Part shown: one piece after another, positions 53,827-63,564 of the stretch
How the letters are laid out: every line of letters starts with the position of its first letter
Position numbering within the stretch: the stretch's first letter is position 1
The notes under the pieces: generated by a model
The model's database searches: none
What the model was told of the DNA's origin: nothing
The model's input: the letters and a program-made list of their open reading frames with translations, nothing else
Position numbers and translations under genes: made by a program
Assembly (NCBI RefSeq): GCF_004402015.1
Contig: NZ_SOPW01000003.1
Span: 62,001-126,000, forward strand
Direction: 5' to 3'
Length of the DNA stretch: 64,000 bases
From: Filobacillus milosensis
Lineage (GTDB): Bacteria; Bacillota; Bacilli; Bacillales; Alkalibacillaceae

Positions 53827-54182
53827 TGTTCATGGATTTCTTTTGGGCATTTGTCGTAGGTGGTTTGATATGTGTTATTGGTCAAATTTTATTGGATGTG
53901 TTTAAGTTAACGCCGGCACATGTGATGTCTTCATTTGTTGTTGCAGGCGCTGTATTAGACGGATTTAATTTATATGACAAGCTTATTGAGTTTGCAGGAG
54001 CTGGGGCAACCGTCCCAATAACAAGTTTTGGCCATTCCCTTTTACATGGTGCGATGGCACAAGCAGAAGAACATGGCTTCATAGGTATAGCAATCGGTAT
54101 TTTTCAATTAACTTCAGCAGGTATTGCTTCGGCCATTTTATTTGGATTTTTGGTCGCTTTAATCTTTAAACCTAAAGGGTGA
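53826..54182 (+). CDS. spoVAE: Stage V sporulation protein AE (AEb type)
   Basis: The protein has 118 residues from ATG 53826, in TAATG with the spoVAD stop. It is a paralogue of Spo[15 protein letters not shown] and [14 protein letters not shown] correspond to the same motifs there. A membrane part of the SpoVA complex. In B. subtilis spoVAEa comes next, but here spoVAF follows after six bases. Confidence 0.95.
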   Translation: MFMDFFWAFVVGGLICVIGQILLDVFKLTPAHVMSSFVVAGAVLDGFNLYDKLIEFAGAGATVPITSFGHSLLHGAMAQAEEHGFIGIAIGIFQLTSAGIASAILFGFLVALIFKPKG

Positions 54183-54188
54183 TCATGT

Positions 54189-55667
54189 TTGAAAAATGAA
54201 AATAATGATTTAAAATTAAGCCCATCTATTCGAAAGAATCGTAAAGTCTTTGAAGAATTATTGGGAATTGGCGTTTCTTTTGATGTGGATTATCGAACAC
54301 TAAAAATATTAGAAAAAGAAGTCGATATTTACTACATTACAGGGCTAAATGATAAAGATCACGTCAACGTTATAATCAAAGAATTATTAGAGTTAAATGA
54401 GGTTGAACACGCTAAAAGCAGTAAACGTAAAGTTCATGAGGTTATTGAGAATCGCATTGTTAATTACCAAGTTGAAGAAATGGATAAGTTTTATGATGCG
54501 AATACTCAAATAATGTCTGGATTAATTGTCATAGTTGTTGAAGGTTATGAGAAAGCTTTCGCTGTAGATGTTCGTAGTTATCCTGGACGGTCCCCGAGTG
54601 AACCTGATACAGAAAAAGTAGTGAGAGGGTCAAGGGATGGATATACAGAGAATATTATCGTTAATACTGGATTAACCAGACGACGGGTACGTGACGATAA
54701 TTTACGTTTTGAATTACTCAGAATTGGTGAACGTTCCAGAACTGATGTAGCCATTGCTTACATTAAAGATGTCGCAGATCCAGGGCTTGTTCAACAAATA
54801 AGGAAAAAGCTAGAAGACGTTAAAGTTGATGGGTTATCCATGTCTGAAAAAACTCTAGAGGAATTCATAGTAGATCAGAAGGGTAATCCGTTCCCATTAG
54901 TTAGGTTTACAGAAAGACCAGATGTTGCTTCTGCTCATTTATTTGAAGGCCATGTAATTATTATTGTCGATACGTCACCAAGTGTAATCATCACACCAAC
55001 AACCTTTTTCCATCATGTTCAACACGCAGAAGAGTATAGGCAATCACCTACTGTTGGTACATTTGTTCGTTGGGTTCGTTTCTTTGCCATCTTCTTTTCG
55101 ATTTTCTTATTACCTTTATGGTTACTATTTGCGACTCATCCAGAGTTATTACCACCTGATTTTTCTTATATAGGTCCAAATGAAGAAGGTAATATCCCCA
55201 TAATTGTTCAAATATTAATTGCAGATATAGGGGTAGAGTTCATGAGGATTGCAGCAATACACACGCCAACTGCTGTGTCGACTGCAATGGGATTGATTGC
55301 TGCTATATTGATTGGTGAAATTGCCATTAAAGTTGGGTTATTTACCCCTGAAATTATATTATATGTAGCGATCAGCGCAATGGGGGCTTACGCAACGCCG
55401 AGTTATGAATTGAGTGTTGCAAACAAACTGGCGAGGCTCAGTATTGTATTGGGTACAGCATTTTTTGGCGTACCTGGATTGGTCATAGGGTTTACGCTAT
55501 ACATTTTGTTCTTAACAAAGACTATATCATTAAATACGCCGTATTTTTGGCCAGTTATCCCGTTCAACGCAAGAGCATTGTATAATATAATATTTAGATT
55601 ACCTGTTCCACTTGATAAAGTTAGACCAAGTATAGTGCATCCGCAAGATGACAAACGTAATAATTAA
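54189..55667 (+). CDS. spoVAF: Stage V sporulation protein AF (GerA-like)
   Basis: The protein has 492 residues from TTG 54189, nine bases after AAAGGG. The GerA-type N-terminal domain has EGYEKAFAVDVRSYPGRSP, RGSRDGYTEN and TGLTRRRVRD; membrane segments start at about 300. SpoVAF forms a channel with FigP in B. subtilis and boosts germination. It is last in the operon and ends 156 bases before lysA. Confidence 0.94.
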   Translation: MKNENNDLKLSPSIRKNRKVFEELLGIGVSFDVDYRTLKILEKEVDIYYITGLNDKDHVNVIIKELLELNEVEHAKSSKRKVHEVIENRIVNYQVEEMDKFYDANTQIMSGLIVIVVEGYEKAFAVDVRSYPGRSPSEPDTEKVVRGSRDGYTENIIVNTGLTRRRVRDDNLRFELLRIGERSRTDVAIAYIKDVADPGLVQQIRKKLEDVKVDGLSMSEKTLEEFIVDQKGNPFPLVRFTERPDVASAHLFEGHVIIIVDTSPSVIITPTTFFHHVQHAEEYRQSPTVGTFVRWVRFFAIFFSIFLLPLWLLFATHPELLPPDFSYIGPNEEGNIPIIVQILIADIGVEFMRIAAIHTPTAVSTAMGLIAAILIGEIAIKVGLFTPEIILYVAISAMGAYATPSYELSVANKLARLSIVLGTAFFGVPGLVIGFTLYILFLTKTISLNTPYFWPVIPFNARALYNIIFRLPVPLDKVRPSIVHPQDDKRNN

Positions 55668-55702
55668 TTATTGATAGAATGGTCAGCATGTGATAAAGTT
55701 TA

Positions 55703-55711
55703 TGCTATAAT
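55703..55711 (+). promoter_or_regulatory. Extended -10 promoter upstream of lysA
   Basis: TG-C-TATAAT is a perfect extended -10, 113 bases before the lysA start and upstream of a hairpin. Confidence 0.55.
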
Positions 55712-55740
55712 TTTTATGAAACATAACTAATCGCATATTT

Positions 55741-55790
55741 AATACTTGTTATTCAAGAACTAATTATTGGATAACAAGTATTATTTTATG
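55741..55790 (+). terminator. Hairpin in the lysA leader, terminator or attenuator
   Basis: AATACTTGTTAT (55741-55752) pairs fully with ATAACAAGTATT (55771-55782), loop 18 bases, then ATTTTATG. It may end spoVA transcripts; being downstream of a good promoter it may also act on lysA. Confidence 0.55.
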
Positions 55791-55823
55791 TATAGTTCAT
55801 TTATTCGTTGAGAAGGTGTTTAT

Positions 55824-57101
55824 ATGGACAATCAGTACTTACATATTGGTGGTATTAATGTAAAAGAGCTAGTACATAAATATGGGACACCATTATTTGT
55901 ATACGACGTTAACCAAATTAGAAATAACGCAAGGGCATTTACTGAAACCTTCAAAAGCTTGGACGTTAATTATCAAGTTGCATATGCCAGTAAAGCATTT
56001 TCTTCCATAGCGATGCTTCAAGTGGCAAAACAAGAAGGGCTCAGTTTAGATGTAGTATCTCAAGGTGAACTTTATACAGCGATTCAAGCAGGTTTTCCAG
56101 CCGAAAAAATTCACATGCATGGTAACAATAAAAGTATTGATGAATTAGAGATGGCCATAGAGCAAAATATCGGTTGTATTGTAGTCGATAATTTTTATGA
56201 AATTGAACTGCTTGAATATCTGGTAGAAAAGTACAATCAACCAGTGAATGTGTTACTAAGAATCACACCTGGTATTGAAGCACATACACATGACTATATC
56301 TTAACTGGGCAAGAAGATTCCAAATTTGGTTTCGATATATCCAGTCAACAAGCAAGTAAGGCCTTAAAATCGCTTATTAATCATAAGAAAATTCATGTTC
56401 AAGGTGTGCATTGTCATATTGGATCTCAAATATTTGAGACTCAAGGTTTTGTGATGGCGATTAGAAAGATATATGATATGCTTAGTCAGTGGAATGAAGA
56501 GTTTAATTATCAAGCTGAAGTTGTTAATTTAGGTGGTGGCTTCGGAATTAAGTATACCGAAGAGGATCAACCACTTCCTTTAAATGAATATGTCGTTTCT
56601 TTAGTTAATACGGTTAAAGAGCAGGCAGAAAAACATGATTTAAAAGTACCTGAAATTTGGATTGAACCTGGGCGTTCAATTGTAGGAGAAGCAGGTACGA
56701 CCATTTATACCATTGGTTCAATTAAAGAATTACCGAATGTGCGTAAATATATATCTGTAGATGGGGGAATGACGGATAATATTCGTCCGGCTTTATATCA
56801 GGCTAAGTATGATGCTCAAGTCGCGAATAAGTTAAATGAACCCATTAGAGAAACAGTATCTATAGCAGGGAAATGCTGCGAATCTGGAGATATGTTAATC
56901 TGGGATTTAGAAGTACCTGAGGTTGAAAGTGGTGACTTGCTTGCTGTACACTCTACAGGGGCTTATGGCTATTCAATGGCTAACCACTACAACCGTTTCC
57001 CAAAAGCAGCTGTAGTTTTTGTTGAAGATGGTGTAGATCGTTTAGTTGTGAAACGTGAATCATATCAAGATTTAACTATAAATGATTTATCATACGAATA
57101 A
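55824..57101 (+). CDS. lysA: Diaminopimelate decarboxylase
   Basis: The 425-residue PLP enzyme has the Lys in QVAYASKAFSS, the substrate-binding Cys region GKCCESGDML, HCHIGSQIFE and the glycine loop NLGGGFGIKY. It makes lysine from meso-diaminopimelate in the last step of lysine synthesis. Position after spoVAF matches B. subtilis. Start ATG follows GAGAAGG. Confidence 0.97.
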   Translation: MDNQYLHIGGINVKELVHKYGTPLFVYDVNQIRNNARAFTETFKSLDVNYQVAYASKAFSSIAMLQVAKQEGLSLDVVSQGELYTAIQAGFPAEKIHMHGNNKSIDELEMAIEQNIGCIVVDNFYEIELLEYLVEKYNQPVNVLLRITPGIEAHTHDYILTGQEDSKFGFDISSQQASKALKSLINHKKIHVQGVHCHIGSQIFETQGFVMAIRKIYDMLSQWNEEFNYQAEVVNLGGGFGIKYTEEDQPLPLNEYVVSLVNTVKEQAEKHDLKVPEIWIEPGRSIVGEAGTTIYTIGSIKELPNVRKYISVDGGMTDNIRPALYQAKYDAQVANKLNEPIRETVSIAGKCCESGDMLIWDLEVPEVESGDLLAVHSTGAYGYSMANHYNRFPKAAVVFVEDGVDRLVVKRESYQDLTINDLSYE

Positions 57102-57122
57102 ATATTTTAGGAGATGATTATA

Positions 57123-57554
57123 GTGAAAGAAGCAACAATCCAATTTGAGAACGGTGAACAAATCGTTATTGACTTATTTGAAGAAGATGCGCCAAATACT
57201 GTAAAAAATTTCACGGATTTAGCAGAAAAAGGTTTTTACGATGGTTTAACGTTTCATCGTGTAATTCCTAACTTTGTTATTCAAGGTGGCTGCCCTAAAG
57301 GTGATGGAACTGGTGGCCCTGGTTATACCATTAAATGTGAAACTGAAGGTAACCCGCACAAACACCAAAGAGGTACGTTATCTATGGCCCATGCAGGAAA
57401 AGATACTGGTGGTAGTCAATTCTTTATTTGCCATGCACCACAGCCACATTTAGACGGTGTGCACACAGTATTCGGTCAAGTTAAAGATGGAGTTGAAGTC
57501 GTTGATCGTGTACGTCCTGGTGATGTGATGAATAAAATTACCGTTAATAAATAA
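57123..57554 (+). CDS. ppiB: Peptidyl-prolyl cis-trans isomerase PpiB (cyclophilin)
   Basis: The protein has 143 residues from GTG 57123, nine bases after TAGGAG, the same length as B. subtilis PpiB. The active-site stretch is [13 protein letters not shown], then [23 protein letters not shown] around His, all typical of the short bacterial cyclophilins. A cytoplasmic folding helper. Confidence 0.96.
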   Translation: MKEATIQFENGEQIVIDLFEEDAPNTVKNFTDLAEKGFYDGLTFHRVIPNFVIQGGCPKGDGTGGPGYTIKCETEGNPHKHQRGTLSMAHAGKDTGGSQFFICHAPQPHLDGVHTVFGQVKDGVEVVDRVRPGDVMNKITVNK

Positions 57555-57692
57555 GGGTTTGGATTTTATATATATACTCTAATATGGTCCTCTAAATCAT
57601 AATTAACATGTCATTTGACAAATACAATAAAACAATTAAAGTATATATTGTATATTAGATAGCCAAAACGGCTATAACTTTATTAAATTTAA

Positions 57693-58064
<372 letters not shown>

Positions 58065-58182
58065 TAATTATCCTGCTAGTTAATTAAACTAGTGGGATAA
58101 TTTTGTTTTTACGTCAGACTATATTTCTTTTTTGTTCATTATTTGATAAAATTTGAGTGAGACAGTTGAGACGAACGGCGAA

Positions 58183-58935
58183 ATGAGTGAGTTTATGGGA
58201 CAAACAGTATACGAAGTGAAACTAGATACTTTTGAAGGTCCGTTAGATCTACTATTACATCTAATTAATCAGTATGAGATTGATATCTATGAGGTACCAT
58301 TAAGGGAAATTACTGATCAATATCTAAATTACATTCATACTATGCAAGAATTACACCTGGATGTAGCCAGTGAGTATTTAGTAATGGCTGCAACCCTTTT
58401 AGCCATTAAAAGTCAAATGCTATTACCTAAACAGGAATTAGATGACGTTGAAGATGAATATGAAGAAGATCCAAGAGAAGAACTCATTCAACGATTAATA
58501 GAATATAGAAAATATAAAGAAGCGTCAGTAGAATTAAAAGAGCGTGAATCAGAGGCAAATCAGATTTTCACCCGTGAACCAGCCGATTTGTCTGAATATG
58601 AAAATCAAATAAAAGTGACAAAGAGTGAGGACTTAACAGTTGTAGATTTAGCACAAGCCTTCCAAAAAGTATTAAGAAGGAAAAAGTTATTAGAGCCTAT
58701 GGAAACAACTATTCAACGACAGGAAATTTCAATAGATGAACGAATGGACCAGGTTATTGATCAATTACAACAAACAAATGGTAAACGAAAGTTTGAAGAG
58801 CTCTTCCCATACCGAGAAAAATTTGAAATCGTCGCAACGTTTTTAGCTCTTTTAGAATTAATGAAAGCCGTTAAGATTGCGTGTTATCAAATAAGTAATT
58901 TTGAGGATATTATGGTTGAGCTCATGGAGGTTTAA
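58183..58935 (+). CDS. scpA: Segregation and condensation protein A
   Basis: The protein has about 250 residues from ATG 58183. A TTG at 58153 starts right after an extended -10 (TG-A-TAAAAT, 58145-58152) and so cannot be in that mRNA; ATG 58195 is also possible. The kleisin N-terminus FEGPLDLLLHLI and the C-terminal winged helix bind the two ends of SMC in condensin. It overlaps the scpB ribosome site at its end. Confidence 0.95.
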   Translation: MSEFMGQTVYEVKLDTFEGPLDLLLHLINQYEIDIYEVPLREITDQYLNYIHTMQELHLDVASEYLVMAATLLAIKSQMLLPKQELDDVEDEYEEDPREELIQRLIEYRKYKEASVELKERESEANQIFTREPADLSEYENQIKVTKSEDLTVVDLAQAFQKVLRRKKLLEPMETTIQRQEISIDERMDQVIDQLQQTNGKRKFEELFPYREKFEIVATFLALLELMKAVKIACYQISNFEDIMVELMEV

Positions 58936-58936
58936 C

Positions 58937-59512
58937 ATGGAATTAAAGCAACTAAAAGGGGTTTTGGAAGGTTTATTATTTGTTTCAGGTGATGAGGGCC
59001 TTTCGACCAAACAAATTAAAGACGTTTTATCAGTAGATTTGGAAACGGTCCATGTTTTATTAGAAGAACTGAAATTTGATTACGAACATAATCAAAGGGG
59101 TTTATCTATACTAGAACAAAAGGAGGTTTTCTATCTAACTACGAAATCCGAACATGCATTGTACTATGAAAAAATGAAGGAAACCACTGTTTCATCCAGA
59201 TTATCACAAGCCGCTCTTGAGACTTTAGCTATTATTGCTTATCAGCAACCTATAACTAAGGTTGAAGTTGAAGATATTAGAGGAGTGAAGAGTGATGGGC
59301 CTGTCCAGACTTTAGTATCCAGATTTTTAATAGAAGAATGCGGAAGAAAAGAAACGAGTGGCCGTCCAATCCTTTACCAGACGACTAAAGAATTCTTAAC
59401 GTTTTTCGGATTATCATCGTTAGAAGACTTACCCCCTTTACCCGAAGACGATTTTAATGATGCCGTCCAAGAGGCAGATTTATTCTTTAATGATTTAAAA
59501 ACACAAAACTAG
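58937..59512 (+). CDS. scpB: Segregation and condensation protein B
   Basis: The protein has 191 residues from ATG 58937, after TGGAGG. Two winged-helix domains are visible; the conserved stretch AALETLAIIAYQQPITK and DIRGVKSDGPVQTL mark the family. It dimerises and binds ScpA in the SMC complex. It begins one base after the scpA stop. Confidence 0.95.
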   Translation: MELKQLKGVLEGLLFVSGDEGLSTKQIKDVLSVDLETVHVLLEELKFDYEHNQRGLSILEQKEVFYLTTKSEHALYYEKMKETTVSSRLSQAALETLAIIAYQQPITKVEVEDIRGVKSDGPVQTLVSRFLIEECGRKETSGRPILYQTTKEFLTFFGLSSLEDLPPLPEDDFNDAVQEADLFFNDLKTQN

Positions 59513-59517
59513 GTTAT

Positions 59518-60006
59518 ATGACTTCTAAGGAGGACTATTTAAAACAAATGGATACCCACCTTTACTCTCAAGCAGAGTCTATAAACGACCAATTAAAATT
59601 AATTGAAACAGAACTGCATGAATTTTTGGATTTTTCAAGTATAGATAAACTGATCAATTTAAATAAACATATTGATATTGAATACGTTCAAGCTATCTTC
59701 AGAGAGTTTCGTTATTTAGCTGTCTATTGTGGAGAAGGTAGAAACGCCATTGATAAGTTAATTCAATCAAAGAATGTTGAGCAGGATATTGTTGATCGCG
59801 TTTATAAAGGAATATATCGAAAGTGCGTCCTTGAATTTTTCTCACCTAAAGATGAAGTATGGTATGAAGACAGTAGAGCGTCATATCGTAATAAATGTTC
59901 TATTGATTTTCAAACTGATCCGAGTGATCCCATCGTTCAAACAATGGAAAAAATAGAACCATACTTTCACAAATTAAGAGAAGACTTAGACTATCTGGAA
60001 TGTTAA
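59518..60006 (+). CDS. ypuI: YpuI family protein (DUF3907)
   Basis: The protein has 162 residues, soluble and helical at the N-terminus (SQAESINDQLKLIETELHEF), with FREFRYLAVYCGEGR in the middle. It matches B. subtilis YpuI by sequence pattern and by position between scpB and dacB. The function is unknown. ATG 59518 lies five bases after the scpB stop. Confidence 0.85.
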   Translation: MTSKEDYLKQMDTHLYSQAESINDQLKLIETELHEFLDFSSIDKLINLNKHIDIEYVQAIFREFRYLAVYCGEGRNAIDKLIQSKNVEQDIVDRVYKGIYRKCVLEFFSPKDEVWYEDSRASYRNKCSIDFQTDPSDPIVQTMEKIEPYFHKLREDLDYLEC

Positions 60007-60007
60007 C

Positions 60008-60041
60008 AAAGAGTTGGGTTTATTAACCCGGCTCTTTTTTT
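60008..60041 (+). terminator. Rho-independent terminator after ypuI
   Basis: AAGAGTTGGGTT / AACCCGGCTCTT is followed by seven T residues. Confidence 0.88.
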
Positions 60042-60117
60042 ATTCATACAAAATGGACAAACTCATATATTGAATATTAGATATTAGTATTTAAGTTCTC
60101 AAGTGAGGAGTCCTTTC

Positions 60118-61023
60118 ATGAAAAAATTAATAATAGTTGTATTAATTGCTTGTATGTTATGTTCTATAACCACTATTCAGTATAAAACTGAAGCGGCACC
60201 AGGAGTATCTGCTTCTAATGCTGTAGTTTTAGATATGGATACGAATGAGATTTTATTTGAAAAACAAGCACACGAATCTCGAAATATAGCAAGTATAACA
60301 AAAATCATGACTGCCATCGTAGCTTTAGAACACGGAGAATTAGATGATCAAGTGTTGATTACACCGAATGCAGCTCATAAGGAAGGTTCTTCAATTTATA
60401 CCAAAGCTGGAGATATTTATTCTTTAGAAGATTTAATTTATGGACTGTTGTTACGTTCAGGAAATGATGCTGCTACTGCAATTGCTGAACATATAGCAGG
60501 AAGTGAAAAAGGGTTTGCTTTTTTAATGAATCAAAAAGCAAGATGGATTGGAATGAACGATAGCTCCTTTCAAAACCCGCATGGTTTAGATGAAGAAGGT
60601 CATTATTCTTCAGCATATGATATGGCGTTACTGACAAGCTATGCCATGAATACGAATAAAACTTTTAGGAAAATGTTTGGAACAAAAAAACACTTATCAG
60701 AAAATATTGATTATCACTGGTTTAATAAGAATAAGCTCCTAATGACAAATGAGTATTGTACAGGTGGTAAAACTGGTTTTACTAAGAGTGCAGGGCGCAC
60801 ATTAGTAACGACTGCTGAACTTGATGGAAAAAGAGTCGTTGTTGTGACATTAAATGCTTCAAGTGACTGGAGCGATCATCGAGCATTATACGATTATGGT
60901 TTTGAGCAATTAATAGAGAAAGATGAAGAACTAGGAGAAGGCTTTTTTGAATTTCCTGCTTTCTTTAAGTCATATTTTGATGTATTCAACAAAATGCACG
61001 GAGTTACAGAATGGTCCACATAA
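60118..61023 (+). CDS. dacB: D-alanyl-D-alanine carboxypeptidase DacB (short form)
   Basis: The protein has 301 residues from ATG 60118 (GAGGAG upstream), with a signal peptide (about 1-27). Motifs SxxK at Ser59-Lys62 (SITK), SGN in RSGNDAA and KTG in GGKTGFTKSA are intact. It is about 80 residues shorter than B. subtilis DacB (382), so the C-terminal PBP5-type domain appears to be missing. It overlaps spmA by 13 bases. DacB sets cross-linking of the spore cortex. Confidence 0.92.
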   Translation: MKKLIIVVLIACMLCSITTIQYKTEAAPGVSASNAVVLDMDTNEILFEKQAHESRNIASITKIMTAIVALEHGELDDQVLITPNAAHKEGSSIYTKAGDIYSLEDLIYGLLLRSGNDAATAIAEHIAGSEKGFAFLMNQKARWIGMNDSSFQNPHGLDEEGHYSSAYDMALLTSYAMNTNKTFRKMFGTKKHLSENIDYHWFNKNKLLMTNEYCTGGKTGFTKSAGRTLVTTAELDGKRVVVVTLNASSDWSDHRALYDYGFEQLIEKDEELGEGFFEFPAFFKSYFDVFNKMHGVTEWST

Positions 61024-61619
61024 TTTGGGTAGGTATGGCAGCGGTAGGTATTGTTTATGCGATGTTTAATGGAACAATTGAAGAAGTAAATAAGGTTATC
61101 TTTGAAAGTGCAAATGATGCTGTATTTCTAACCATTAGCCTGATTAGCATTTTAGTATTTTGGTTGGGATTAATGCGTATTGCTGAAGAAGCGGGTCTAC
61201 TTATTAAACTAGCCGAATTGTTTAAGCCTATCTTTAAACGATTGTTCCCTGATATACCGCCAGACCATCCGGCAATGGGGTACATCCTATCAAATTTTTC
61301 AGCTAATATTTTTGGGTTAGGAAATGCGGCCACACCGCTGGGTATAAAAGCAATGAACGAATTAAAAAAGTTAAATAATGACCAAGATGATGCCTCGCGT
61401 TCAATGATCACATTATTAGCCCTAAATACGTCAAGTGTAACGTTAATTCCAACGACCATTATAGCCATCCGGATGCAATATGATTCCATCGGGCCAACCG
61501 ATATTGTTATATCTACTATTTTTGCAACAATTATTTCTACAATAGGTGCTATTTTAATTGATCGATATTTTTATTATCGACGAAAAGGGAGATTAGAATA
61601 TGATACTTCAATTGAGTAA
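61011..61619 (+). CDS. spmA: Spore maturation protein SpmA
   Basis: The protein has 202 residues with membrane segments at about 2-18, 37-55 and 150-185, and the nucleoside-recognition (gate) domain stretch FSANIFGLGNAATPLGIKAM. It is needed for spore core dehydration. Starts inside the dacB 3' end and overlaps spmB by 20 bases, so the three are tightly coupled. Confidence 0.95.
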   Translation: MVHIIWVGMAAVGIVYAMFNGTIEEVNKVIFESANDAVFLTISLISILVFWLGLMRIAEEAGLLIKLAELFKPIFKRLFPDIPPDHPAMGYILSNFSANIFGLGNAATPLGIKAMNELKKLNNDQDDASRSMITLLALNTSSVTLIPTTIIAIRMQYDSIGPTDIVISTIFATIISTIGAILIDRYFYYRRKGRLEYDTSIE

Positions 61620-62124
61620 TTATATTATCCCGTTCATTATATTGTTTGTTTTGTTATATGGTACGTATAAAAGAGTTCCAACTTATGAAAAATTCGTTGA
61701 AGGAGGTAAGGAAGGAGTGACACTCGCCATTTCCTTACTTCCTTTTTTATTAGGGATGATTGTTTCAATTAGTATATTTAGGGCTTCTGGTGCAATGGAT
61801 GCGTTCGTTGGACTACTAACACCGCTATTAACAATTATTCATGTACCGCCAGATATTGTGCCATTAGCTTTAACAAGACCCATATCAGGCACTGCATCTT
61901 TAGGTATTGCAACCGATATAATAAAAACAGAAGGACCTGATTCCTATTTAGGGAAATTAGCTTCTACGATGCAAGGCAGTACAGACACAACATTATATGT
62001 ATTAACCGTCTATTTTGGAGCAGTGGGTATTAAAAAAATGGGGGACGCGCTTAAAGTTGGACTGATAGCTGATTTTATTGGTATAATAGCATCGTTAGTC
62101 ATATGTTACTTAATGTTCGGATAA
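61600..62124 (+). CDS. spmB: Spore maturation protein SpmB
   Basis: The protein has 174 residues, a gate-domain membrane protein paired with SpmA. Motifs: VEGGKEGVTLAISLLPFL, RPISGTASLGI and MQGSTDTTLYVLTVYFGAV. It works with SpmA in spore dehydration. ATG 61600 lies within the end of spmA with GGGAGATT upstream. Confidence 0.95.
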   Translation: MILQLSNYIIPFIILFVLLYGTYKRVPTYEKFVEGGKEGVTLAISLLPFLLGMIVSISIFRASGAMDAFVGLLTPLLTIIHVPPDIVPLALTRPISGTASLGIATDIIKTEGPDSYLGKLASTMQGSTDTTLYVLTVYFGAVGIKKMGDALKVGLIADFIGIIASLVICYLMFG

Positions 62125-62138
62125 TAGAAACAAAAGGG

Positions 62139-62170
62139 GGAGCGTTAACTAAGGTTAACGCTCTTATCTT
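62139..62170 (+). terminator. Probable terminator after spmB
   Basis: GAGCGTTAAC / GTTAACGCTC with a four-base loop, followed by TTATCTT; the tail is weak. Confidence 0.6.
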
Positions 62171-62190
62171 GTATTGAAGGGTGATAAATT

Positions 62191-62931
62191 ATGAATCAAA
62201 AAGAGAGACTGCAAAAGGTGATCGCAAAAAGTGGTTATACATCAAGAAGAAAAGCTGAAGGTTTAATTACAGAAGGAAGAGTTAAAGTTAATCATAAAAA
62301 AGTAACTGAATTAGGAACAAAGGTTGGACCGAATGATGTCGTTGAAGTAGATGGGATTCCATTGGAAAAAGAAGAGCCTATTTATATCATGCTTTATAAA
62401 CCACGAGGCGTTATTTCAAGTGTAAGTGATGATCGTGGAAGAAAAGTAGTCGGTGATTTAATTAGTGAAGATATAGAAGAAAGACTATTTCCGGTTGGAC
62501 GCCTGGATTATGACACTTCAGGGTTAATTCTATTAACGAATGACGGTGAATTTTCTCAAAAACTTATTCATCCGAAATATAAAATCAATAAAGTTTATAT
62601 TGTAAAAGTTGAAGGGATTCCTAATAAAGAGGATCTTAAGGCATTAAAAAAGGGCGTTCACCATGAGGGTGAATATTTAAAATGTGTGAACAGCCGAATT
62701 GTTAAAACAGATGCGAAAAAAGGCAAAAGTATTTTAGAATTAACGTTACAAGAAGGAAAAAATCGTCAGGTACGCCGTATGCTTGAGGCATTAGGTTATA
62801 AAGTTGATAAATTAAAACGTGAACGCTTTGGCCCATTAACATTAGGTAATTTAAATCCGGGTGATTATCGCGAGTTAACACCACATGAAGTTAAACAGCT
62901 TTTAGAATTAGCAGAAAAAAATGTTAAATAA
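62191..62931 (+). CDS. rluB: 23S rRNA pseudouridine synthase RluB
   Basis: The protein has 246 residues. An S4 domain (QKVIAKSGYTSRRKAEGLI) precedes the synthase core with catalytic Asp in GRLDYDTSGLILLTNDG and the EGKNRQVRRM stretch. The family modifies U2605-type sites in 23S rRNA. B. subtilis YpuL (RluB) holds the same place between spmB and resA. Confidence 0.93.
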   Translation: MNQKERLQKVIAKSGYTSRRKAEGLITEGRVKVNHKKVTELGTKVGPNDVVEVDGIPLEKEEPIYIMLYKPRGVISSVSDDRGRKVVGDLISEDIEERLFPVGRLDYDTSGLILLTNDGEFSQKLIHPKYKINKVYIVKVEGIPNKEDLKALKKGVHHEGEYLKCVNSRIVKTDAKKGKSILELTLQEGKNRQVRRMLEALGYKVDKLKRERFGPLTLGNLNPGDYRELTPHEVKQLLELAEKNVK

Positions 62932-62966
62932 TGTTCAAACATGCTTTATGTGACCTGAATTGTCAG

Positions 62967-62975
62967 TGTTATAAT
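62967..62975 (+). promoter_or_regulatory. Extended -10 promoter for resA
   Basis: TG-T-TATAAT lies 22 bases before the resA start. Confidence 0.55.
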
Positions 62976-62997
62976 GGGCAGTGAAGGAGTGTTCCAG

Positions 62998-63537
62998 TTG
63001 TTTAAGAATAAAAAAGTCCGCTTAATATTTCGTACAGTAGTATTGACCGCTTTAATCGCAGCTACTATTGCTGTGATATATCTAAATTCTTTAAAGGATA
63101 ATCCGGTGCTAGCTGAAGGGGATGACGCTCCTAACTTTATGCTAGAACGCTTAGATAGTAATGAAGTTATTGAATTAGATCAGTTAAAAGGAAAAGGTGT
63201 AATGATCAACTTCTGGGCTACATATTGTGAACCTTGTAAAAAAGAGATGCCTTATATGGAAGAACTTTATAAGGAGTATCAAGATAAAGGTATCGAAATT
63301 GTAGCAGTTAGTGTTGATAAAAACAGAATGGTTATTGAGAACTTTTATAACCGTTTTGACCTGTCTTTTCCTTTAGTACATGATAAAAAAGGAACCATTA
63401 TGGAATTATATCAAGTTCAACCTTTACCAACTTCATTTTTCATTAATCCTGATGGAACAATTGAACGAGTGGTGAAAGGCCCATTAACATTAGATCGTTT
63501 AGAAACTTATTTTAAAGAAATATTACCTAAGAATTAA
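62998..63537 (+). CDS. resA: Thiol-disulfide oxidoreductase ResA
   Basis: The protein has 179 residues from TTG 62998, seven bases after GGAG, the same length as B. subtilis ResA. N-terminal membrane anchor (about 9-29), then an external thioredoxin fold with Cys77-Glu-Pro-Cys80 (ATYCEPC). It keeps apocytochrome c haem-binding cysteines reduced. First gene of the res operon, with resB after it. Confidence 0.96.
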   Translation: MFKNKKVRLIFRTVVLTALIAATIAVIYLNSLKDNPVLAEGDDAPNFMLERLDSNEVIELDQLKGKGVMINFWATYCEPCKKEMPYMEELYKEYQDKGIEIVAVSVDKNRMVIENFYNRFDLSFPLVHDKKGTIMELYQVQPLPTSFFINPDGTIERVVKGPLTLDRLETYFKEILPKN

Positions 63538-63564
63538 AACAGAGAGTAACCGTGAGGGATTTTT

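Noticed and set aside
55741-55790. Lysine riboswitch before lysA
   Set aside because: The leader is too short and lacks the conserved L-box core; only a simple hairpin is present.
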